NCBI GenBank assembly: GCA_905369775.1
Contig: CAJPJR010000024.1
Coordinates: 1 to 28,725 of the forward strand
Origin: Prevotellaceae bacterium UBA1746
GTDB taxonomy: Bacteria > Bacteroidota > Bacteroidia > Bacteroidales > Bacteroidaceae
Length of the DNA: 28,725 bases
Direction: 5' to 3'
Below are positions 1 through 7,027 of the stretch, piece after piece. Numbering within the stretch: position 1 is the stretch's first letter; each line of letters begins with the position of its first letter. The notes beneath the pieces are model-generated. The model was not told the DNA's origin and made no database searches. It worked only from the letters and a program-made list of their open reading frames with translations. The position numbers were made by a program, and so were the translations under genes.

Positions 1-345
1 GTGATACGCCATGCCCACTCTCAGTTCCCCATCGTCCACATAGAATTGGACGAGGTGATCGTCTTTGCGGTCCATGCTCACCGTCACCGTGGGGTTGCCT
101 GTCGGAATGTGGCGGAGGATGATGCCGCTGCTCACGTCCACCGATTCGAAGTGCGGCAGATTGTTCACCGTGTAGGCGTAGGTGCCGTTGGCATTGGCGG
201 AGTCGGCAGAGAGATTGGTGCGATTTTCGCGAGACGATTCGTTGTCGATGTAGCAGGCGTTGGGCGATTGGCGAATGTGCAAGCAAGAAGCGCTGAGCAT
301 CAACGCAGCCGCAAGGAGTGCGGAGGAAAGCAATACCATTTTCAT
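1..345 (-). CDS. DUF2807-like (head GIN domain) lipoprotein, 3' end outside window
   Basis: Reading leftward from an ATG at 345, 115 codons stay open to the window edge, so the C-terminus is missing. The N-terminus is a lipoprotein signal peptide: MKMV, a hydrophobic stretch rich in Leu and Ala, then LSASC with the acylated Cys at about residue 21. The mature part (FESVDVSSGIILRHI, then a VTVSMDRKD strand and a DDGELRVGM strand) matches the start of DUF2807 beta-helix proteins, where a residue pattern 'F..V.VSSG' opens the domain. The product is probably an outer-membrane or periplasmic surface lipoprotein; its molecular role is unknown. It lies 51 nt downstream of the GntR gene on the same strand and is probably the last known gene of that operon. 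Family assignment is by pattern only and rests on a partial sequence. Confidence 0.7.
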   Translation of the reverse strand, partial: MKMVLLSSALLAAALMLSASCLHIRQSPNACYIDNESSRENRTNLSADSANANGTYAYTVNNLPHFESVDVSSGIILRHIPTGNPTVTVSMDRKDDHLVQFYVDDGELRVGMAYH

Positions 346-396
346 AGGGATAAATGGGAAGATAAGGGTGAAACTTCAGGAGAAAGAGGAAGTGAA

Positions 397-783
397 TCAA
401 CCGACAGTTGGGGTCGCCATCTCTTCGTTGATGAGTTGTTGCAAGCGATCGGTGACCTTTTCCATCGGAATGCCGAGCAGATACATCTGTTTCGCCAGCT
501 CTTGGAGCATTCCGTTGAGCACATCGTCCGAACGTAAGCGGCGAATGATCTTGACCGCATCGGCGCTGACAAAGGATCCGAGTCCTCTTTTATTATAGAT
601 AATGCCTTGGCGTGCCAAAATGTCGAATGCTTTCACCGTAGTGTTCACATTCACTTGCAGCAGCAGGCTGTATTCGCGGACGCCCGGGATGCGCTCGTCG
701 GGAATATACTTCTCGGCCAGAATTTCGTCCATCAGGCGATCGGCTATTTGTTGGTAAATGGGTAGTCCGTCTCGAAAGTTCAT
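397..783 (-). CDS. GntR family transcriptional regulator, YtrA-like
   Basis: A 128-residue protein with an N-terminal winged helix-turn-helix (about residues 10-70; LPIYQQIADRLMDEIL, then RIPGVREYSLLLQVNVNTTVKAFDILARQGII, then the wing GLGSFVSAD) and only a short, helical C-terminal tail of about 50 residues. That short tail instead of a ligand domain marks the YtrA subfamily, whose members usually repress a linked ABC transporter. Here the gene follows the ABC permease by 12 nt and is co-directional, so an autoregulated operon is likely. A 24-bp palindrome at the operon start (2548-2571) is the natural candidate binding site. The inducer cannot be predicted. Confidence 0.93.
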   Translation of the reverse strand: MNFRDGLPIYQQIADRLMDEILAEKYIPDERIPGVREYSLLLQVNVNTTVKAFDILARQGIIYNKRGLGSFVSADAVKIIRRLRSDDVLNGMLQELAKQMYLLGIPMEKVTDRLQQLINEEMATPTVG

Positions 784-795
784 GTGTCAGTGGGG

Positions 796-1662
796 TTAGT
801 AGCCGAAGCGACCGCGGGGAATCACCTGCGCACGGGCATACATGCGATAACTGTAGCCGATGCAGAACACAATCCAACCCAAGGTCAGCAGCCAGAACAG
901 CAAAAGCGAAATGAAAATCACGTGTTCGACGCTCTGTTCGTTGAACGAATGCGGATTGTGGTCCATCAGACTGACCAAACCCAGGGCACCCAGCAGAGAG
1001 AGGAGGGTGAAACCGGCAATGAGAATCACCGCGGTGAGTACAAAAGATTTGCTGCGAAAGAGGAGAGCTCCCAGGAGGAACGTGCTCCACAGCCCGCAAT
1101 AGACGAGCGCGGGAATGAATCGGGCCATGAACAGTACAGGTGCCGATGATGGCGGCAGGTCGATGTCGCCCAATTCGGGGTTGGCGATCGTTGCCAGGAA
1201 GTGGGGGGAGCTCCACATATAGGGAACGGAGAAAATTTGGGCCAAAGCGGCGGTCAGTGCGTCGGCGCAGAGGAAGAGCAGGACAAAAACGACGGCGGCA
1301 AGCACGGTGTGTCGGAACAGCGCGGAGCAAAAACGCTCGAAAGTCGAGGCGGGCAGGAGCAATTGCCGCATGCGGCTGTGGAGAGAGGAGCGTCCCGAGG
1401 CGAAACTGCTGCCGATGCTCACCAAAAGGAAGAACAAGGTGAGCAGAAATCCCACGCTGCCCAGCATCGAAGCCATTTCTTGTAGCTCTTCCGGTTGGGG
1501 ATTGTCGGCGTGATGAACGACAAAAGTGGGAATGGCAAGGAAGGCCAGAAAAGCCAGAAAGGCGGATCCGTAGTGTTTGAGTGCGCTTTGCGTGCCTTCG
1601 ACCAAGTCGAGACGCAGCACTTGCCAGAAGCGGCGTGGAGAGAAGCGGGTTGAATTAGTCAT
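796..1662 (-). CDS. ABC-2-like transporter permease
   Basis: A 288-residue integral membrane protein with about six hydrophobic segments: near residues 30-50, 70-90, 115-140, 180-205, 207-232 and 248-270. The soluble stretch between the third and fourth segments contains HFLATIANPELGDIDLPPSS. There is no signal peptide. The start codon overlaps the 3' end of the ATPase gene by 8 nt, and the GntR gene follows after 12 nt, so the three are translated from one message. The pairing with a YtrA-type regulator and a single ATPase suggests a simple ABC-2 exporter or a stress-linked transporter of the Ytr/BcrAB kind. The substrate is unknown. The family is assigned from topology and context, not from a diagnostic motif. 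Confidence 0.8.
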   Translation of the reverse strand: MTNSTRFSPRRFWQVLRLDLVEGTQSALKHYGSAFLAFLAFLAIPTFVVHHADNPQPEELQEMASMLGSVGFLLTLFFLLVSIGSSFASGRSSLHSRMRQLLLPASTFERFCSALFRHTVLAAVVFVLLFLCADALTAALAQIFSVPYMWSSPHFLATIANPELGDIDLPPSSAPVLFMARFIPALVYCGLWSTFLLGALLFRSKSFVLTAVILIAGFTLLSLLGALGLVSLMDHNPHSFNEQSVEHVIFISLLLFWLLTLGWIVFCIGYSYRMYARAQVIPRGRFGY

Positions 1663-2524
1663 GGTGGGGGAGTGCGGCTGAGGGTTGGAGTTGAGCGGCG
1701 CGTTCCAGCAGGTCGGGATGCTGAGTCAGCGCATTGAAGAGCAATTCGAGGTTCACCTGTGAGGCGGTTTCTTCGCGATTGGGGACAATGACCGCCATGC
1801 CCGCCAGCGAGTTCTCGGCATAGAGGACGTCGCTCAGGTCTTCGCCGTAAGCGCGCTGTTCAAAACGCAACAGACGTCCCAATTCGTCGAGGTCGATGTT
1901 GAGGCCCACCTGGCGTTCCTTGAGCATAACGATGTGGTCCACGAGGTTTTCCACGTCGTGCACCTGGTGAGTCGAGATGATCACGGTGCGTTCTTCGTTC
2001 ATGCTGGCCGCGATGGCCCGCCGAAACTGGGCTTTCGAAGGGATGTCGAGCCCGTTGGTCGGTTCGTCCATGAGGAGAAGGCGCGTTCGTGTGGCGAGGG
2101 CGAAACTGATATACGCTTTTTTGAGTTGTCCGGTGGAGAGGGTGCTGAAGTTGACGTCGGGCGACAAGTCGAATTGTCGGAGGTTTTCGAGCAATAGTTC
2201 ATCGGAGAAATGCGGATAGAAGTCGCGATGCAGCGACACGTAGCGCGAGAGTTTCATGAAGGGCAGCTCGATGTGCTCGGGCACCACAAAGAGATCGGCG
2301 AGCACCGCCGGAGTTCGATCGCAGACCGGGCGCTGTTCGAGTCGCACCTCCCCTTGTTGTGGGCGCAGCAATCCGGCCATGAGATAAATCAGTGTCGATT
2401 TTCCGGTGCCGTTCTTCCCGAGCAGGCCCACAATTCGCCCGGCGGGGAGGCGGAGGGTGACGTCGCTGAGCACCTCATTCGGGCTGTTGCTGTAGCGAAA
2501 ATGGAGTTGTTGCAAGTCAATCAT
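1655..2524 (-). CDS. ABC transporter ATP-binding protein
   Basis: A 289-residue ATPase subunit. Visible motifs are Walker A GKNGTGKST (residues 36-44), signature LSTGQ, Walker B LLLMDEPTNGLD with the catalytic Glu, and the H-loop in IISTHQV. About 70 residues follow the ATPase core, as in many ABC-2 ATPases. The frame is open upstream to 2575, but that longer start lies inside the -7 box, so the ATG at 2524 (MIDLQQLHF) is chosen; it leaves a leader of about 40 nt. This is the first gene of the operon and should power the permease encoded next to it. The substrate is not predictable from sequence. Confidence 0.93.
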   Translation of the reverse strand: MIDLQQLHFRYSNSPNEVLSDVTLRLPAGRIVGLLGKNGTGKSTLIYLMAGLLRPQQGEVRLEQRPVCDRTPAVLADLFVVPEHIELPFMKLSRYVSLHRDFYPHFSDELLLENLRQFDLSPDVNFSTLSTGQLKKAYISFALATRTRLLLMDEPTNGLDIPSKAQFRRAIAASMNEERTVIISTHQVHDVENLVDHIVMLKERQVGLNIDLDELGRLLRFEQRAYGEDLSDVLYAENSLAGMAVIVPNREETASQVNLELLFNALTQHPDLLERAAQLQPSAALPHHD

Positions 2525-2547
2525 ATCGTCATCGTGTGAAGTGTTTT

Positions 2548-2571
2548 GGTGTAATACTGTTGTAGTACACC
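2548..2571. promoter_or_regulatory. Palindromic operator candidate for the GntR (YtrA-like) regulator
   Basis: Two 10-nt arms, GGTGTAATAC (2548-2557) and GTAGTACACC (2562-2571), are inverted repeats with one mismatch, separated by TGTT. The site lies directly downstream of the -7 box and covers the expected transcription start of the minus-strand operon. That position suits repression. YtrA-type regulators are known to bind palindromes of about this size near their own operon; the link to this regulator is inferred from position. Confidence 0.6.
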
Positions 2572-2572
2572 G

Positions 2573-2604
2573 CAAAAGTAGACATCTATCCCATGTTGAC
2601 CAAA
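2573..2604 (-). promoter_or_regulatory. Bacteroidales-type promoter of the ABC/GntR operon
   Basis: Read on the minus strand: TTTG (2604-2601), 20 nt, then TACTTTTG (2580-2573), matching the Bacteroidota consensus TTTG-N19/20-TAnnTTTG. Expected start is near 2566, about 40 nt before the ATG at 2524. Confidence 0.75.
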
Positions 2605-3178
2605 TAAAAAGGTGACTAATTTTTTGTATCCGCCTCGGATTAACACACCGATGGGGGTATTTGGGGCTGAACTTGTTGTTTTGTTGGTTTCGTGGGTGGC
2701 TTGATGGGGGTCTAACGAGGATAGTGACGCGAAGCCTCCGTGTATTTCAGAAAAGTTCCCTGCTTTTTCCGGAGAGCCCCCGTGTTTTCGCGAAAAGTCC
2801 CCTTGTTTTTCTCGTCGGGCGGAAGGGGCCATTGCGCGCCGCGAGTGAACGAAGGGCAGGTGGGGGAGCGTTCGTGCACGGTTGGGGCGAGTGGTCGGCA
2901 GTGTGCGGGGAGCGGGTGGAGTGCCGGCGGACGCGTCGCAGTGCATCGGCGTTTTGAGTTGAGCGCGTGGGTTTTTGCAGTGAAGGGGCGGCAGCGGTGG
3001 GTGGCGCCACGGCATACCGTGCGAAAAAGGGCGCTTTTGCTTCGTCGCGCTTCGGGCCGACGTCGCTCGGACGGCTGATCAGAGCGAGCGCCGCGCACCG
3101 AATGGCGCTCCATTGCCCACCGCGTGTGCGCCGCGCGCGGGGTAGCGGTCTTTGCCGCTCAATTATTCGCCGACTCAG
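2605..3178. other. Divergent intergenic region without a convincing gene
   Basis: This 574-nt region separates two divergent promoters. It holds a degenerate 21-nt tandem repeat (2719-2823), then about 350 nt of very GC-rich sequence. Open frames exist on both strands, but their translations are rich in Arg, Ala, Pro and Gly, show no domain or signal peptide, and overlap one another. I see no RNA gene here. Confidence 0.6.
2719..2823 (-). repeat. Degenerate 21-nt tandem repeat, five units (array 1)
   Basis: On the plus strand five 21-nt units start at 2719, 2740, 2761, 2782 and 2803. Each has a T-rich left half and, in the first four, a GCGAAA/AGAAAA-like core followed by CCC or TCC. Read on the minus strand and in one frame, the middle units translate as 7-residue blocks GDFSRKH, GGSPEKA and GNFSEIH. 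The period equals that of the arrays at 10675 and 18239. No start codon or gene context makes a coding role compelling. Confidence 0.65.
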
Positions 3179-3209
3179 TTTGCTATATCACGCAGAATTT
3201 CTAATTTTG
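3179..3209 (+). promoter_or_regulatory. Promoter of the carboxyltransferase gene
   Basis: TTTG (3179-3182), 19 nt, TAATTTTG (3202-3209). This is a full match to the Bacteroidota consensus. The start would be near 3216, about 55 nt before the ATG at 3270, and this excludes the much longer upstream open frame as coding. Confidence 0.8.
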
Positions 3210-3269
3210 CACCCTAACGGCGAAAGTGTGCCGTTTCCCCCTACATCTCGTACAAGATTCCCCACCTAT

Positions 3270-5051
3270 ATGGAAAAAAGAAAAATTCAGTTCTCGCTTG
3301 TCTATCGCGACATGTTCCAGAGTTCCGGCAAGTTCCAGCCCCGCAAGGACCAGTTGGAACGCATTGCACCGGTCATTGTCAAAATGGGTTGCTTTGCCCG
3401 TGTTGAGACCAACGGCGGTGCCTTCGAACAAGTGAACCTTCTGGCCGGTGAGAACCCCAATGAGGCCGTGCGCGCCTTCACGAAGGCGTTTAACGAAGCG
3501 GGCATAAAGACCCACATGCTCGACCGTGGTCTCAACGGCTTGCGCATGTTCCCCGTGCCGGCTGACGTGCGTCGTCTCATGTACAAAGTGAAGCACGCGC
3601 AAGGTACCGATATCACGCGCATCTTCTGCGGTCTGAACGACGTCCGCAACATCATTCCCTCGATCAAATACGCCATCGAGGGCGGCATGACCCCTCAGGC
3701 CACGCTGTGCATCACCACCTCGCCGATCCACACGGCCGAATACTATGCCGGCATCGCCGACCAACTCATCGAAGCCGGCGCGCCCGAAATCTGCCTCAAG
3801 GACATGGCCGGTATCGGTCAGCCCGCAATGCTCGGCAAACTCTGCCGCATGATCAAGGAAAAGCACCCCGAGGTGATCGTGGAATACCACGGCCACACCG
3901 GCCCCGGCCTTTCGATGGCTTCGATCCTCGAAGTTTGTCGCAACGGTTGCGACATCATCGACACCGCCATCGAGCCGCTCGCTTGGGGTAAGGTGCATCC
4001 CGACGTGATCTCGGTGCAGAGCATGCTCAAGAACGCCGGTTTCGACGTGCCCGAGATCAATATGGACGCCTACATGGAGGCGCGCAAACTCACGCAGGAG
4101 TTCATCGACGAGTGGTTGGGCTATTTCATCAATCCCGGCAACAAACTCATGTCGTCGCTCCTGCTCGGTTGCGGTTTGCCCGGCGGAATGATGGGGTCGA
4201 TGATGGCCGATTTGGCCGGTGTGCGCGAAGCCATCAACGCCAACCGCCAGAAGAAGGGCGAAGAACCCCTCTCGGAAGATGCCCTCCTGGTGAAACTCTT
4301 CGACGAAGTGGCTTATGTGTGGCCGCGTGTGGGTTATCCTCCCCTCGTTACGCCCTTCAGCCAGTATGTGAAGAACATTGCTTTGATGAATCTCCTCACT
4401 GAGTCGATGGACAAACCCCGCTATTCGATGATGGACAACGCCATCTGGGGCATGATCCTCGGCAAGAGCGGTAAGCTGCCCGGCGAATTGGCACCCGAAA
4501 TTGTGGCTTTGGCCAAGGAAAAGGGCTACGAATTCAGCACCGAAGACCCGCAAACGAACTATCCCGACGAGCTCGATCGCTTCATCAAGGAGATGGAAGA
4601 GAACGGTTGGGATCGCGGTCAGGACGACGAGGAGCTTTTGGAATTCGCCATGCACGAAACGCAATATCGTGACTACAAGAGCGGAGCAGCCAAGAAGCGT
4701 TTCCTCGCCGATCTCCAAGCGGCCAAGGACAAGAGCGCCGCATCCGGTCTCACCCCCGAGGAGGCCGCCGCGCTTAAGCACGCGAAAGCCGACGCCATCG
4801 TGGCACCCGAAAGCGGTATCGTGCTTTGGGAAATCGGTGGCGACGCCGAAAGTGTCAAGTCCATCGAACCTTTCATCGGAAAAGAGTACAACGAGGGCGA
4901 TTTCTTCTGCTACATCGAGAACGGCTTCGGCAAGATTCTGGAAATCCCCGCAGCACTGGGCGGCAAGTTGGTGGAAATCAATGCCAAACAGGGTAGCCAC
5001 GTGCAGAAGGGCGATGTGATTGCCTACATCGAACGCTCGTTCCGCGACTAA
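3270..5051 (+). CDS. Carboxyltransferase, oxaloacetate decarboxylase alpha / pyruvate carboxylase subunit B-like
   Basis: A 593-residue enzyme. The N-terminal TIM-barrel domain carries the metal ligands expected for this family: Asp14 in RDMFQS, Lys177 in KDMAG (normally carbamylated) and His207/His209 in YHGHTGPG; Gln17 is also kept. The family signature RDxHQS has Phe instead of His here. A conserved PYC/OADA helical domain follows to about residue 500. The last 80 residues look like a biotinyl domain fold (VAPESGIVLWEI, then GGKLVEINAKQGSHVQKGDVIAYIE), but the usual A/E-MKM biotin site is replaced by IENGFGKILEI with one Lys (555). It may therefore work with a separate biotin carrier or be biotinylated atypically. 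The reaction would be carboxyl transfer between biotin and pyruvate/oxaloacetate. No OadB or biotin carboxylase gene is adjacent. It has its own promoter and terminator. Confidence 0.85.
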   Translation: MEKRKIQFSLVYRDMFQSSGKFQPRKDQLERIAPVIVKMGCFARVETNGGAFEQVNLLAGENPNEAVRAFTKAFNEAGIKTHMLDRGLNGLRMFPVPADVRRLMYKVKHAQGTDITRIFCGLNDVRNIIPSIKYAIEGGMTPQATLCITTSPIHTAEYYAGIADQLIEAGAPEICLKDMAGIGQPAMLGKLCRMIKEKHPEVIVEYHGHTGPGLSMASILEVCRNGCDIIDTAIEPLAWGKVHPDVISVQSMLKNAGFDVPEINMDAYMEARKLTQEFIDEWLGYFINPGNKLMSSLLLGCGLPGGMMGSMMADLAGVREAINANRQKKGEEPLSEDALLVKLFDEVAYVWPRVGYPPLVTPFSQYVKNIALMNLLTESMDKPRYSMMDNAIWGMILGKSGKLPGELAPEIVALAKEKGYEFSTEDPQTNYPDELDRFIKEMEENGWDRGQDDEELLEFAMHETQYRDYKSGAAKKRFLADLQAAKDKSAASGLTPEEAAALKHAKADAIVAPESGIVLWEIGGDAESVKSIEPFIGKEYNEGDFFCYIENGFGKILEIPAALGGKLVEINAKQGSHVQKGDVIAYIERSFRD

Positions 5052-5148
5052 TCTCACCGACTGCTGTTCGGCAGTCGGCATCTACAAGGGGCGAATCGAG
5101 GACAGCGGGATGTTGCTTCCCGCAGTTCGCTCGTTCTCCCGATCATTC

Positions 5149-5199
5149 CCTTTGACCTTCTCGCGCCCGTCGCGGTGCGAGGAGGCTCAAAGGCTTTTT
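5149..5199 (+). terminator. Intrinsic terminator after the carboxyltransferase gene
   Basis: Arms 5149-5164 and 5177-5193 pair (CCTTTGACC/... with ...GCTCAAAGG), with one bulged C and one G-U pair, a 12-nt loop and then CTTTTT. A smaller perfect hairpin without a T tract, CCGACTGC/GCAGTCGG, lies at 5057-5078 just after the stop codon. Confidence 0.75.
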
Positions 5200-5219
5200 A
5201 ATTTCATCTTGTCGCTGCC

Positions 5220-5633
5220 ATGCTCCACCGTTTGTTGCATTTCCGCCTGACCGTTCTGCTGACGCTGGGCATTCTGGTTGTGTGTTTGCTTCCTGTTCCC
5301 GAAACGCCGCTCGAAAACGTGCGCTTCATCGACAAGTACACGCACATCTTGCTTTTTGGCGGTTATGCGTGGGTGCTGTGGTGCGAAAGTGCCCTGTATC
5401 GGCGCAGTGCTGTGCGCGAAGGTCGTGTGGAAACGGGTCGCCGTTCTTTCAACCGCTCGCTGCTTCTGCTCACCGTGGGCTGGCCTGTGCTGTTCGGTGG
5501 GCTGGTCGAAGTGCTGCAAGCCACGCTGACGACTTGCCGTTCGGGCGATTGGCTCGATTTTCTGGCCGATGCCTTCGGAGTGTTGCTCGCACTCGCGGCG
5601 GGCATTCCCACCTATCGTTTCCTTGTGCGCTGA
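5220..5633 (+). CDS. VanZ-like membrane protein
   Basis: A 137-residue protein with three to four membrane segments: residues 8-26, about 40-56 (THILLFGGYAWVLW), about 81-99 and 115-133. VanZ-like landmarks are FIDKYTHILLF after the first segment and the FGGLVEVLQATLTTCRSGDWLDFLADAFGVLLA block, whose E..Q....R..DW.D...N/D..G pattern is characteristic of the family. VanZ itself confers low teicoplanin resistance in enterococci, but the many chromosomal relatives have no agreed function. The start is placed right after the terminator of the previous gene; no clear promoter is visible in the 20 nt between. The gene lies 39 nt before the DUF3822 gene and may be co-transcribed with it. Confidence 0.85.
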   Translation: MLHRLLHFRLTVLLTLGILVVCLLPVPETPLENVRFIDKYTHILLFGGYAWVLWCESALYRRSAVREGRVETGRRSFNRSLLLLTVGWPVLFGGLVEVLQATLTTCRSGDWLDFLADAFGVLLALAAGIPTYRFLVR

Positions 5634-5672
5634 ATAGCCTTTTTCTTTCCCCTCCATCAAAACTCCCTTGCC

Positions 5673-6467
5673 ATGCATTTCCTTTATCTTGCCGACGACC
5701 ATGCCGATTGGCTCACTTTGCGTCCGACAACTTCGGATCAAGCTGCTCCGCTCTTCGATTATGACCGACGAGAAGTGGCAAAAGGAGGCAATATGATCGG
5801 TGCGGTGCGCGAATTGGCCGTGCATTGGCGTGCAGATCGGGGAAGCGCATCCGTAAATGTGGGGGTACTTTCGCCCGCCACGGTGTTGCCCTTGGCCGAG
5901 TTTGAGGAGTCTACGGTCGAAACGGTCTATCAATTCGTTTTCGACGGGCGGCGCGCACCGAAAACGCCGCGCCGCGTGTTCTACGACATGTTGCCTTCGT
6001 CAAATGGTGTGTTGCTTTTCGGCGTAGAGGAGCGAAATTGCACCGAGATTGAGCAGGAACTGGGCGAAGTGCATTACTTTTCGCCGTTCAGCGGTTTGTT
6101 GCAATGGATGGCCGGGCGCAAACAAACGGCCCGCCAGCGACGAATTTTTGTACACTGCCGGTCGACGCAAATTGACGTGGCCTATTTCGAGGGACACCGC
6201 ATATTTGCCTTCAACACGTTCGACGTGCAAACGGCCGACGACGTTCTTTATTTCACTTGCCAGTTGGCGCGACAGTTTGATGTGGACTTTTCTGCGACGC
6301 CCTTTATCATTTGTGGGCGGGCGGACAAGATGCCGGTCGTTGCCGCATGTTTCCGTCCCTTTGTGGCTGAGGTGGAATGTGTCGATGCCGCGCCGGAATT
6401 CGATGGCCACCCGCTGACCGAATTATCTCTACTTCCATTTGAATTACTGACCAATTTATTGAACTGA
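5673..6467 (+). CDS. DUF3822 family protein
   Basis: A 264-residue soluble protein without signal peptide. Its order of motifs (a central LLFGVEE block, then HYFSPFSGLLQW, then IFVHCRSTQIDVAYFEGHRIFAFNTFDVQTADDVLYFTCQLARQF, and LCG-like FIICGRADKM) fits DUF3822, an actin/ASKHA-like fold family found in Bacteroidota directly upstream of rsmD. That same position is seen here: its TGA shares one base with the rsmD ATG (TGATG at 6465-6469). Function is unknown. Conserved linkage suggests a role connected with ribosome assembly or with rsmD expression, but this is inference. Confidence 0.85.
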   Translation: MHFLYLADDHADWLTLRPTTSDQAAPLFDYDRREVAKGGNMIGAVRELAVHWRADRGSASVNVGVLSPATVLPLAEFEESTVETVYQFVFDGRRAPKTPRRVFYDMLPSSNGVLLFGVEERNCTEIEQELGEVHYFSPFSGLLQWMAGRKQTARQRRIFVHCRSTQIDVAYFEGHRIFAFNTFDVQTADDVLYFTCQLARQFDVDFSATPFIICGRADKMPVVAACFRPFVAEVECVDAAPEFDGHPLTELSLLPFELLTNLLN

Positions 6468-7027
6468 TGCGCATCATCACCGGAAAATACAAGGGCAAGC
6501 ACTTTGAAGTTCCCCGCTCGTTCAAGGCACGCCCCACCACAGATTTCGCCAAAGAAAACCTGTTCAACGTGCTGCGTGCGTATGTTGATTTCGAAACCAC
6601 GCGGGCGCTCGATTTATTTGCGGGGACAGGGAGCATCACCCTCGAACTGTTGAGCCGTGGATGTCCGGAAGTGGTGAGTGTAGAGCGCGACCGCCAGCAC
6701 TTTTCCTTCGTGCGTGCGGCGGTGGAACACTGCACTGCCGGCGACGATGAGGCGCATTTTCGCGTGCTCAACGCCGATGCGCTGCGCTTCATCGCCAAGA
6801 GTGCCGAAGCTTTCGACCTCGTTTTTGCCGATCCGCCCTATGCCCTGCGCGAATTGCCCGAATTGCCCGATCGCGTGATGGAGAGCCGCCTGTTGAAGCC
6901 CGGCGCTTTGTTCGTGCTTGAGCACGGAAAAGACCAAAATTTCTCGGCGCGGCCCGATTTCTTGGAGCATCGCGTCTATGGTTCCGTCAACTTCTCTTTT
7001 TTCCGCAAGGCGGAAGCGAACAAATGA
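6467..7027 (+). CDS. rsmD: 16S rRNA (guanine966-N2)-methyltransferase, RsmD family
   Basis: A 186-residue SAM-dependent methyltransferase of usual length. The N-terminus MRIITGKYKGKHFEVP followed by RPTTDFAKENLFNVL is the RsmD signature (R-P-T-x-x-x-x-x-E-x-L-F-N). LDLFAGTGS at about residue 48 is the SAM-binding loop, and FADPPYAL at about residue 121 is the catalytic DPPY motif for exocyclic-amine methylation. In Escherichia coli RsmD modifies G966 of 16S rRNA in the assembled 30S subunit. The start overlaps the DUF3822 stop by 1 nt, and the stop overlaps the helicase start by 4 nt (ATGA at 7024-7027), so translational coupling on both sides is likely. Confidence 0.93.
   Translation: MRIITGKYKGKHFEVPRSFKARPTTDFAKENLFNVLRAYVDFETTRALDLFAGTGSITLELLSRGCPEVVSVERDRQHFSFVRAAVEHCTAGDDEAHFRVLNADALRFIAKSAEAFDLVFADPPYALRELPELPDRVMESRLLKPGALFVLEHGKDQNFSARPDFLEHRVYGSVNFSFFRKAEANK

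Noticed and set aside
2521..3015. A 164-codon minus-strand frame that includes the heptads of array 1
   Set aside because: It covers the promoter of the ABC operon, and apart from the repeat it has no sign of protein constraint.
2967..3269. N-terminal extension of the carboxyltransferase by about 100 residues
   Set aside because: It would lie upstream of, and across, a consensus promoter, and its Arg-rich sequence is not part of the family.
3201..5081. A 626-codon open frame antisense to the carboxyltransferase
   Set aside because: Same explanation; its translation is His-, Val- and Gly-rich low-information sequence typical of shadow frames.
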